Positions 56,851 to 64,000 of a stretch of DNA of 64,000 nt are shown here, piece by piece. The DNA is from Clostridium aestuarii (lineage in GTDB: Bacteria; Bacillota; Clostridia; Clostridiales; Clostridiaceae). The notes below the pieces were generated by a model, which made no database searches, was not told the DNA's origin, and was given only the letters and a program-made list of their open reading frames with translations. The stretch spans positions 805,869-869,868 of the forward strand of contig NZ_JAPQER010000002.1 in the NCBI RefSeq assembly GCF_026735135.1, given 5' to 3'. Both the position numbers and the translations under genes were made by a program. Every line of letters starts with the position of its first letter. Position 1 is the stretch's first letter.

Positions 56851-56890
56851 AAAAATTGTAAAGAAACTTTATTGTCCCTTACAATTTTTT
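56851..56890 (-). terminator. Terminator of acn-icd
   Basis: Minus strand AAAATTGTAA / TTTACAATTTT stem followed by TTTATTTTT. Confidence 0.8.
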
Positions 56891-56920
56891 ATTCATTAAA
56901 AATATATTTGTTAATCAAAA

Positions 56921-57919
56921 CTATAAATTATTAATAACCTCTTGTGCAAACTCCATAGTTTTAGCAGTTCCACCTAAATCAGTAGTTACTATCTCTCCTT
57001 TTTTCAAAACTTTAGCCACAGCATCATCTATTTTTTTAGCTACTTCATATTCTTCTAAATATTTAAGCATCATAACACCAGATAAAATAGCCGCTGTAGG
57101 ATTTGCTATATTTTTACCTGCTATATCTGGTGCAGAACCGTGTACTGCCTCAAACACTGCTATGTCCTCACCTATATTAGCTCCTGGAACTACTCCAAGT
57201 CCTCCAACCAGACCTGATGCCATATCTGATAATATATCTCCATATAGATTAGGCATTACAAGCACATCATAATTCTGTGGATTTTGAACAAGTCTCATAC
57301 TCATAGCATCCACTATCATATCATTAAATTGAATATCCTTATGTTTCTCTGCAACTTTTCTAGAACAGTTTAAAAATAAGCCATCTGATAATTTCATTAT
57401 GTTTGCTTTATGAACTGCTGTCACTTTCTTTCTTCCTTGCTTTTCCGCAATATTAAAAGCAAATTCAGCTATCCTATCACTAGCTTTTTTAGTTATTACC
57501 TTTATACTTTCAGCTGCCACATCTCCTACGTTATGTTCAATACCTGCATATAAACCTTCTGTATTTTCTCTAACAATAATAAGATCTACATTCTCATACC
57601 TACAAGGAACTCCTGAATATGTTTTTACAGGTCTTACATTTGCATAAAGATCAAGAGATTGTCTAAGCCCAACATTTACGCTTCTAAACCCTTTACCAAC
57701 AGGTGTTGTTACAGGACCTTTAAGTGCAACTCTGTTTTTCTTAATACTATCTATCACATAATCAGGAAGTGGAGTTCCATATTCATCTATAACCTTAGCT
57801 CCTGCTTCAGCCACCTCCCAATTAATTTTAACTCCACTTGCATCTATAACCATTTTTGCAGCCTCCATAACTTCTGGACCAATTCCGTCTCCTGGTATTA
57901 ATGTGATATTATATGCCAT
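56921..57919 (-). CDS. icd: NAD-dependent isocitrate dehydrogenase
   Basis: A 332-residue isocitrate/isopropylmalate dehydrogenase family enzyme. [18 protein letters not shown] starts it. The substrate loop [35 protein letters not shown] and [17 protein letters not shown] are conserved. The Ser-Val-Asn and the NTEGLY segment favour isocitrate over isopropylmalate. The coenzyme motif [18 protein letters not shown] suggests NAD. It follows aconitase by 81 bp, making 2-oxoglutarate for glutamate. AAGGGG precedes the ATG. Confidence 0.9.
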   Translation of the reverse strand: MAYNITLIPGDGIGPEVMEAAKMVIDASGVKINWEVAEAGAKVIDEYGTPLPDYVIDSIKKNRVALKGPVTTPVGKGFRSVNVGLRQSLDLYANVRPVKTYSGVPCRYENVDLIIVRENTEGLYAGIEHNVGDVAAESIKVITKKASDRIAEFAFNIAEKQGRKKVTAVHKANIMKLSDGLFLNCSRKVAEKHKDIQFNDMIVDAMSMRLVQNPQNYDVLVMPNLYGDILSDMASGLVGGLGVVPGANIGEDIAVFEAVHGSAPDIAGKNIANPTAAILSGVMMLKYLEEYEVAKKIDDAVAKVLKKGEIVTTDLGGTAKTMEFAQEVINNL

Positions 57920-58000
57920 TTTGCTTACCCCTTTTCATATTAAGATTTATTTAAAATTTCAACGAAATAAACATTTTTATTATTCAAGTTATCTATCTAT

Positions 58001-59920
58001 TTATTTATTTTTAATTGAATTAATAAGTCCACCTTTAATTATCATATTTTTCTGTCTTTGTGAAACTTCTAATTTCATAGAATAAATTTTTCCTTTTGTT
58101 TTATTTTCAATAACAATTTTTCCGTTTTCAACACTACTAATTGCATCATTTATCACTATTTCATCAAATTCATCTATATCATTATAATCATTACAATCTT
58201 CAAACACCAAAGGTATTATTCCATTATTCACAAGGTTTGCCATGTGTATTCTAGCAAAAGATTTTGCAAACACAGCTTTTACTCCAAGATAAAGAGGTAC
58301 TAAAGCTGCATGTTCCCTACTTGAACCTTGACCATAATTTTCTCCTGCAAGAATAAATCCTCCATTGTTTTTCTTAGCTCTCTTAGAAAATTCTGGATTA
58401 CAAGGAGCTAAACAATAATTTGATAAATGAGGTATATTAGATCTAAATGGTAATAATTTAGCATTTGATGGCATTATATGATCCGTAGTTATGTTATCTT
58501 CAACCTTTATTAAAATTTTACCTTCTACTATATCTTTAAGTGATTCAGCTAGAGGGAATGGTTTAATATTTGGACCTCTTACAACCTCAATTTCTTCAGA
58601 ATTTTCTGCTGGTTTTACAACTAAATTATCATTTATTAAGAATTTCTTAGGCATTTCTACTTCTATAGCTTCTATAAATTCTCTTGGATCAGTAATATAT
58701 CCTGTTAATGCAGAAATTGCTGCTGTCTCTGGGCTTACCAGATAAACACCTGCTGATACCGTTCCACATCTTCCTTCAAAATTTCTATTTATTGTTCTAA
58801 GAGACACTGCGTTATTGGCTGGTGATTGCCCCATTCCTATACATGGACCACATCCACTTTCAATTATTCTTGCTCCTGCTGCAATCATTTTTGACAATGC
58901 ACCATTTTCTGCAATCATATTTAATACTTGTTTAGATCCTGGTCCAATTACTAGAGATACATTTTCATTAACTGTTTTTCCATCTAAAATATTTGAAACC
59001 TTCATCATATCTACATAAGATGAGTTAGTACAACTTCCTATTGTTACTTGATCCACCTTTACTCCTTTTAATTCTGATACTTTAACTACATTATCAGGAC
59101 TATGAGGACACGCAATTAATGGTTCTAACTCACTTAAATTAATTTCTACTGCTTCATCATATTGAGCATCTTCATCTGCCTTTAATTCTACAAAATTTTC
59201 TTCTCTATCTTGTGCTTTTAAAAATTCTCTTGTTACTTCATCACTTGGAAATATTGAAGTTGTAGCACCAAGTTCTGCTCCCATGTTTGTAATTGTAGCT
59301 CTTTCTGGAACAGATAGTGTTTTAACTCCTTCACCTACATATTCGAAAACCTTATTCACTCCACCTTTTACAGAAAGACATCTTAAAAGTTCTAATATTA
59401 TATCTTTTGCAGTAACCCAAGGCTGTAACTTTCCAATCAAATTAACTTTTACGATTTGTGGATATTTTATGTAATATTCTCCTCCACCCATAGCTACAGC
59501 TACATCCAGTCCGCCGGCTCCAATAGCAAGCATTCCTATACCTCCACCTGTTGGAGTATGACTATCAGATCCAAGAAGAGTTTGCCCTGGTACTCCAAAC
59601 CTTTCTAAATGTACTTGGTGACATATTCCATTACCAGGTTTTGAAAAATAAATTCCATGCTTTTTAGCAACTGTTTGAATATATTTGTGATCATCTGCAT
59701 TTTCCGGACCTGTTTGAAGCATATTATGATCTATATATGCAACTGATTTTTTTGTTTTTACCTTATCCACATCCAATGCTTCAAATTGCAGATATGCCAT
59801 GGTTCCAGTAGAATCTTGTGTCAATGTTTGATCTATTCTTATTCCTATTTCATTACCTTTTTTAATCTCACCAACAACTAAATGTTCTTTTAAAATTTTT
59901 TCTACAATATTAAACCCCAT
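58001..59920 (-). CDS. acn: Aconitate hydratase
   Basis: A 639-residue monomeric aconitase of the mitochondrial-like/short bacterial type. The 4Fe-4S ligands are visible as Cys in TIGSCTNSSYVDM and the pair in ESGCGPCIGMGQSPAN. DHNMLQTGPENADDHKYI and GSDSHTPTGGGIGM are family motifs, and the swivel domain has ENYGQGSSREHAALVP. AAGGGG precedes the ATG. First of the acn-icd operon. No citrate synthase is in the window. Confidence 0.95.
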   Translation of the reverse strand: MGFNIVEKILKEHLVVGEIKKGNEIGIRIDQTLTQDSTGTMAYLQFEALDVDKVKTKKSVAYIDHNMLQTGPENADDHKYIQTVAKKHGIYFSKPGNGICHQVHLERFGVPGQTLLGSDSHTPTGGGIGMLAIGAGGLDVAVAMGGGEYYIKYPQIVKVNLIGKLQPWVTAKDIILELLRCLSVKGGVNKVFEYVGEGVKTLSVPERATITNMGAELGATTSIFPSDEVTREFLKAQDREENFVELKADEDAQYDEAVEINLSELEPLIACPHSPDNVVKVSELKGVKVDQVTIGSCTNSSYVDMMKVSNILDGKTVNENVSLVIGPGSKQVLNMIAENGALSKMIAAGARIIESGCGPCIGMGQSPANNAVSLRTINRNFEGRCGTVSAGVYLVSPETAAISALTGYITDPREFIEAIEVEMPKKFLINDNLVVKPAENSEEIEVVRGPNIKPFPLAESLKDIVEGKILIKVEDNITTDHIMPSNAKLLPFRSNIPHLSNYCLAPCNPEFSKRAKKNNGGFILAGENYGQGSSREHAALVPLYLGVKAVFAKSFARIHMANLVNNGIIPLVFEDCNDYNDIDEFDEIVINDAISSVENGKIVIENKTKGKIYSMKLEVSQRQKNMIIKGGLINSIKNK

Positions 59921-60069
59921 TTTTTCAGCCCCTTCTCAAATAAAAAATTAATTATATTTTTTATAATATTAATTTTAAGTTTCTCAATATCTCCAATTAA
60001 ATGAATGTTGATTTAGTTATTTTTTCAATTTTCACTACACTAGCACTGTTTTGCTTGTCATTGTTCTAC

Positions 60070-60098
60070 ATTATATCATATTTTATTATTTGTTGCAA
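60070..60098 (-). promoter_or_regulatory. Sigma-A promoter of acn-icd
   Basis: Minus strand TTGCAA and TATAAT with exactly 17 bp between. The -35 lies next to a second TTGCA-like element (ATTGCATACGGAAATTGCAA), possibly an operator. Confidence 0.75.
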
Positions 60099-60143
60099 TT
60101 TCCGTATGCAATATTTCATTTTTAATTATTCATTTTATAATAT

Positions 60144-60620
60144 TTAAAGTATACTTTTATTTTTATCCTTTATTAAAAATTTGACCTTAATAAATCTTTT
60201 ATCTACCCTGGTAACTATAAGACTATATAAATTAGACTGTATTTCTCTATAGAAAACATTACTTATCTTTAAATCCAGCTCCTCTAATTCTAGACCTTTT
60301 TTGGAAATTATAATATTCTTGTTTTTATATGATTTTATAAATAAATTATCCCATTCTGAAATATTAAAACTATGATTTCTTATACATATATTCACTCCTC
60401 TTTCCTTAACTATCCTATACAAACTATTGTATTTATCTTGAATAAGAGAATTTTCAAATTTCAGTTTCTCTAATTTTCTAATATTTTTTTCTATATTCTC
60501 TTTCTCCTTTTTTATTCTACTCTCTAAATCATTTTTTATGTTATCTAAATATGTTATTTGACTCTGCTTATTATTTATATATTTATTAAGAATTTCTGAA
60601 TCTATATTTCTATTTTTCAC
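60144..60620 (-). CDS. Coiled-coil hypothetical protein
   Basis: A 158-residue soluble protein that I do not recognise. The first ~70 residues are a charged coiled coil (LDNIKNDLESRIKKEKENIE, NIRKLEKLKFENSL). The C-terminal half is beta-rich (KNKNIIISKKGLELEELDLK, SLIVTRVDKRFIKVKFLIK). The start is GTG 60618-60620 behind a strong AAGGAGG. It is divergent from another coiled-coil gene 150 bp away. Confidence 0.65.
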   Translation of the reverse strand: MKNRNIDSEILNKYINNKQSQITYLDNIKNDLESRIKKEKENIEKNIRKLEKLKFENSLIQDKYNSLYRIVKERGVNICIRNHSFNISEWDNLFIKSYKNKNIIISKKGLELEELDLKISNVFYREIQSNLYSLIVTRVDKRFIKVKFLIKDKNKSIL

Positions 60621-60766
60621 TACATATCCTCCTTATAAAATCAGTTTAAACTTTCATTTCACATTTTAAATTTTTAATTATGAATCTCCTTAATTAAATA
60701 ATATATCTTTTAAGTTAGTTCTCTATATGGTAAAATACCTTTAAAATAAGTTTAAAGGTGAGATTT

Positions 60767-61108
60767 ATGGATAAATTTAATTTTTTAATAGAACTATCAC
60801 GCAAATCGTTTAATAAGTTATTTGAAATAATAAAAACATTTATCATAAAAACAAAGTTATTTTTAATTAAATTTTATACTAAAACTACATTTATTTTCAA
60901 CAAACATTCAACTATAAAAAAAATGTATGCACCTTTAATAAATGAAAAGCTGGAAATAACTAATAACTTAAATAAACAACTTACTTCATTAGAAAAAGAT
61001 AATTCTGATATATTAAAAAAAATTAATGTTTTAGAAACTCAAACTTCAAACTTAAAAAAAGAAGTAGATATGCTTCATTCCCTTATCCTTGAAAATAATA
61101 ATTGCTAA
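60767..61108 (+). CDS. Small coiled-coil hypothetical protein
   Basis: A 113-residue basic protein. It has an amphipathic Lys/Phe-rich N-terminal half (IKTFIIKTKLFLIKFYTKTT) and a coiled-coil C-terminus (LNKQLTSLEKDNSDILKKIN, LETQTSNLKKEVDMLHSL). The ATG 60767 follows AAAGGTGA at good spacing; a GTG three codons before lies in that site. Unknown function. Confidence 0.6.
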   Translation: MDKFNFLIELSRKSFNKLFEIIKTFIIKTKLFLIKFYTKTTFIFNKHSTIKKMYAPLINEKLEITNNLNKQLTSLEKDNSDILKKINVLETQTSNLKKEVDMLHSLILENNNC

Positions 61109-61157
61109 CTTTAATCTTGATTTTTATCAAAATGACTGATTTATTTAATTATAAAAT

Positions 61158-61196
61158 AAAAAGTGCAAAGCTTCCATAAGGTACTTTACACTTTCT
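61158..61196. terminator. Bidirectional terminator, coiled-coil gene / plsC
   Basis: AAAGTGCAAAG / TTTACACTTT imperfect hairpin between convergent genes with A/T runs on both sides. Confidence 0.65.
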
Positions 61197-61255
61197 ATAA
61201 TGTTAATATCTTTTATTTGTTTTTAAAGTTTTAAACTTATATTCTAAATAACTCA

Positions 61256-61963
61256 CTAAAGATTTTTTTCAATTTCATTTTTAACTAGTTTAGACAATTT
61301 CTTTTGTTCTTCTCTAGTCATATTATTAATATATATAGGTTTTCCTACTATTAATTTTATATCACCTTTTCTAAATCGGCCATTGTTTTTTTCAAATATT
61401 TTATAGCTACCATCAATAGTAACAGGCACAATAGGAGCTTTAGCCTTTAAAGCCATCTTTAAACTTCCTTTTTTAAATTCACCCATTTGACGTTCTCTAC
61501 TTCTAGTACCTTCTGGAAAGATAACCATAGAATGTCCATTTTTTAAATTCTCTGCTCCTTCATTTATAGCTTTTAAAGATTCTCTTATATCGCTTCTATC
61601 TATAAATACACACTTAATCTCTTTCATCCATCCAGATACAATTTTTAGTTTTTTTAATTCTTTTTTAGCAATAAATCCTATAGGTTTATCTATAGCAGCA
61701 ATTATTGCTAGAATATCAAAATTCCCCTGATGGTTTCCCACAAAACAACAAGCTTCCTCTGGAATATTTTCTAATCCTTCTGCTTTTATTGTAACTCCAA
61801 CAACTTTGAGTAAGTTATTAGCCCAATTAATAACAATTTTATGTATATATTTTTCTGTTTCCTCTTTCGTCTTATGTTTTCTTAAATAATTCAGTTTTAT
61901 TTTAAAAAATATTGTTACTATCATATTAAAAGCAAAATATATGTATACTAATACTGTTTTCAT
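61256..61963 (-). CDS. plsC: 1-acyl-sn-glycerol-3-phosphate acyltransferase
   Basis: A 235-residue membrane-associated acyltransferase making phosphatidic acid. An N-terminal hydrophobic helix precedes the catalytic NHQGNFD (HX4D) box. Block II is FIDRSD, then FPEGTRSRERQMGEFKKGSL and the IVPVTIDGSYKIF block. GAGAGGAAG precedes the ATG. Single gene. Confidence 0.93.
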   Translation of the reverse strand: MKTVLVYIYFAFNMIVTIFFKIKLNYLRKHKTKEETEKYIHKIVINWANNLLKVVGVTIKAEGLENIPEEACCFVGNHQGNFDILAIIAAIDKPIGFIAKKELKKLKIVSGWMKEIKCVFIDRSDIRESLKAINEGAENLKNGHSMVIFPEGTRSRERQMGEFKKGSLKMALKAKAPIVPVTIDGSYKIFEKNNGRFRKGDIKLIVGKPIYINNMTREEQKKLSKLVKNEIEKNL

Positions 61964-62165
61964 AAAACTCTTCCTCTCTTTAGTTTATTTGCAACTTCTA
62001 TTATAATATTCTAATTCTTACAATTCAACAAACAGTTTTGTTATTAAAATTAAAGTCACATAATTGTTTTACATTAAGCTGTTATAACTATATAATATAT
62101 GTTAGGCTATTTTTATATCTGTAATATTTTTTTGTATTAAATTTCCATCAAAGAAGGTATGCTGA

Positions 62166-63020
62166 ATGAAATTCTATAAAAAACCAATATACATATTGCT
62201 GATTGTTGCAGTATGTATATTTACTTTTATAAGATTTAACAGATTGCAAGAAACTAGTGTAATACCCTCATATGAAAACAAACTGCTAGTTCACTATATT
62301 AACGTAGGTCAAGGAGATTCTATATTAATCCAGGTTAATAATAAAAACATATTAATTGATGCTGGTCCCAAGGCCAAAACTGTTTATTCATATTTAAAAA
62401 AACATAAAATTAAAACTTTACATTATGTTATTGCAACTCATCCACATGATGATCACATAGGAGGAATGAGCTATGTAATAAATAAATTTAAAATACTTGA
62501 ATTTTATGCGCCTAAAAAAATTGCAAATACAGAAACTTTTAATTCAATGATTACAGCTTTAAATAAAAAAAATCTTAAAATTATTCCAATAAAAGCTGAA
62601 AAAAAACTAGATATAGGTAAAAATGCAAGCTGTATCTTTGTAGCACCAAACAATGATAATTATAATAATACAAATAACTATTCAGCAGTGATTAAAATTA
62701 CTTATAAAAATACTAGTTTTTTATTTGCAGGAGATGCTGAAGCTTTAAGTGAAAGTGAAATTTTAAATACAGGTTACAATATAAAATCTGATATATTAAA
62801 AGTTGGTCATCATGGAAGTACTTCATCAACAACCACAGAATTTTTAAACGAAGTTAATCCTAAAGTAGCTGTAATCAGTTGTGGGCAAAACAATGACTAT
62901 GGTCATCCTAACAAAGAAACTTTATCTAAGCTAAAAGGAAAAAATATAATTATATATAGAACAGATATAGATGGAACAATAGTTTTAGAAAGTAACGGTG
63001 AAAAAATAATAAAAAGGTAG
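62166..63020 (+). CDS. ComEC/Rec2-like metallo-beta-lactamase-fold protein, membrane-anchored
   Basis: A 284-residue protein with an uncleaved-looking N-terminal membrane anchor (about residues 7-22). An MBL domain follows like the C-terminal domain of ComEC: YINVGQGDSILIQVNNKNIL, DAGPKAKTVYSYL, ATHPHDDHIGGMSYV, FLFAGDAEA and LKVGHHGSTSS. The ComEC channel domain is absent. The MBL part is likely outside the membrane, so an extracellular nuclease or phosphodiesterase is possible. AAGAAGGT precedes the ATG. It ends 7 bp before lgt. Confidence 0.87.
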   Translation: MKFYKKPIYILLIVAVCIFTFIRFNRLQETSVIPSYENKLLVHYINVGQGDSILIQVNNKNILIDAGPKAKTVYSYLKKHKIKTLHYVIATHPHDDHIGGMSYVINKFKILEFYAPKKIANTETFNSMITALNKKNLKIIPIKAEKKLDIGKNASCIFVAPNNDNYNNTNNYSAVIKITYKNTSFLFAGDAEALSESEILNTGYNIKSDILKVGHHGSTSSTTTEFLNEVNPKVAVISCGQNNDYGHPNKETLSKLKGKNIIIYRTDIDGTIVLESNGEKIIKR

Positions 63021-63027
63021 TGATAAT

Positions 63028-63783
63028 ATGAATCCAGTAGCATTTGAAATGTTTGGACTTGAGATCCGTTGGTATGGAATTTTAATAAGCTTAGGAATGG
63101 TTTTAGGGCTTTTAACTGCATATAAACAAAGTAAATACTATAATATTGACTTTGATAAAATAACCGATATTTTTATACTTTGCCTTCCTCTTTCTATTTT
63201 AGGTGCAAGATTATATTATGTTATCTTTAATTGGTCTTATTATAGTTCTAATCTGTCAGAAATACTAAATATTCGTGGTGGAGGTCTTGCTATACATGGC
63301 GGAATTTTAGGTGCAGTAATAAGTGGTTATTTTTTAACCAAAGCAAAAAAATTGGACTTTTTAAAAATTTTAGATTTGATAGCTCCTTCATTTATTCTAG
63401 CTCAATCTATAGGACGTTGGGGTAATTTCTTTAATTCAGAAGCCCATGGTGGTACAGTTTCTAAAGAATTCATATCACATTTCCCAAGCTTTATACAAAA
63501 AGGAATGTTTATTGATGGTAACTATTATCATCCAACATTTTTATATGAATCTATTTGGAATATATCAATTTTTATATTGCTTTTAATCTTAAGTAGAAAG
63601 AAACTAAAAAAAGGATCTATATTTTATTTATATTTAATTTTCTATTCTGTAGGACGATTCTTCATAGAAGGTCTTAGAACTGATAGCTTAATGCTTGGTT
63701 CTCTTAAAATGGCTCAAGTTATAAGTATTGTTTTAATTATCATTTGTGTAATTTTATTAGTATACAATAAAAAAGCTGATTAA
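63028..63783 (+). CDS. lgt: Prolipoprotein diacylglyceryl transferase
   Basis: A 251-residue membrane enzyme with seven helices that attaches diacylglycerol to lipobox cysteines, such as that of the binding protein at 52308-53123. The conserved core is GGGLAIHGGILGAVISGYFL and SIGRWGNFFNSEAHGG, then HPTFLYESIWN and GRFFIEGLRTDS. It is coupled to the MBL gene (AGGTAGTGATA before the ATG). Confidence 0.95.
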   Translation: MNPVAFEMFGLEIRWYGILISLGMVLGLLTAYKQSKYYNIDFDKITDIFILCLPLSILGARLYYVIFNWSYYSSNLSEILNIRGGGLAIHGGILGAVISGYFLTKAKKLDFLKILDLIAPSFILAQSIGRWGNFFNSEAHGGTVSKEFISHFPSFIQKGMFIDGNYYHPTFLYESIWNISIFILLLILSRKKLKKGSIFYLYLIFYSVGRFFIEGLRTDSLMLGSLKMAQVISIVLIIICVILLVYNKKAD

Positions 63784-63800
63784 TAATTATCAGCTTTTTA
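63771..63800 (+). terminator. Terminator of lgt
   Basis: AAAAGCTGAT / ATCAGCTTTT hairpin followed by T, overlapping the lgt stop. Confidence 0.82.
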
Positions 63801-63808
63801 GATATGAA

Positions 63809-63842
63809 AAGCCTATATCTTTATATTAAAGATATAGGCTAA
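63809..63842 (-). terminator. Terminator of tRNA-Asn
   Basis: GCCTATATCTTT / AAAGATATAGGC hairpin. On the minus strand it is followed by TTTTCAT. Confidence 0.75.
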
Positions 63843-63877
63843 TTGTTATAATTCTTAATTTCTCAAAAAATAAAAAA

Positions 63878-63952
<75 letters not shown>

Positions 63953-64000
63953 TTATTTTAATTAAGAGTTTACAGTTAACATTAACTATACTCTCTTGTT

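Noticed and set aside
60085..60110. TTGCA repeats near the acn promoter as another site of the sigma-54 activator
   Set aside because: Spacing between the half sites is longer and less symmetric than in the four good sites. The promoter there is of sigma-A type.

Overview
The window is an AT-rich stretch (roughly 30% G+C by eye) of a low-GC Gram-positive anaerobe, almost certainly Clostridium in the broad sense. The evidence is the set of strong AGGAGG ribosome sites, frequent GTG/TTG starts, lysine and fluoride riboswitches, a tryptophan T-box, and a succinate/4-hydroxybutyrate fermentation cluster of the Clostridium kluyveri / C. aminobutyricum type. I cannot name the species.

Layout. 1-12.4 kb: gdhA (cut by the window start), a GT4 glycosyltransferase, an nfeD-SPFH membrane pair, glutamine-dependent nadE, yaaR, a split chromate-type transporter pair, a Ca-type P-ATPase, and a cation/proton antiporter controlled by a fluoride riboswitch. 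12.7-20.8 kb: a reductive-pyrimidine / beta-alanine module (DUF1097 membrane protein, M20 amidohydrolase, dihydropyrimidinase) followed by a tandemly duplicated pair of small hot-dog-fold acyl-CoA ammonia-lyase-like genes. Next comes a graveyard of broken genes: ETF-alpha, a family III CoA-transferase, and at least three kinds of transposase remnant. 20.9-29.8 kb: the 4-hydroxybutyrate pathway in minus-strand order abfD, abfT, an AspT-like transporter, cat1, sucD, 4hbD. 30.4-37.1 kb: a LuxC/LuxE fatty-acid-reductase-like operon with its own acyl carrier protein and AMP ligase, two small Cys-rich/NifU-like proteins and a sigma-54 activator. 37.4-47.5 kb: a PHP hydrolase, a beta-CASP nuclease-like protein, an Lrp regulator, a T-box controlled trpP-trpP-trpB unit and a lysine-riboswitch controlled NhaC-type transporter. 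47.9-64 kb: argGH, a polar amino-acid ABC transporter sharing the argG promoter/operator sequence, azlCD, a chemoreceptor, acn-icd, plsC, a ComEC-like MBL protein, lgt and tRNA-Asn.

How it works together. Cat1, SucD, 4HbD, AbfT and AbfD would carry succinate through succinyl-CoA, succinate semialdehyde, 4-hydroxybutyrate and 4-hydroxybutyryl-CoA to crotonyl-CoA. Upstream of abfD, and upstream of the acyl-carrier/LuxEC operon, I see the same pair of signals: a -24/-12 sigma-54 promoter and TGTTGCA-N4-TGCAACA type palindromes placed 120-350 bp further upstream. The sigma-54 activator gene lies next to the second set. I infer one regulon joining 4-hydroxybutyrate fermentation to an acyl-reductase system that has no luciferase. 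This is the most interesting and least described part of the window.

The second point of interest is the duplicated ammonia-lyase pair beside the ETF-alpha and CoA-transferase relics. It looks like a uracil / beta-alanine to acrylyl-CoA route that was partly lost and partly amplified. Start codons were re-chosen where the ribosome site demanded it; this is stated in each entry.
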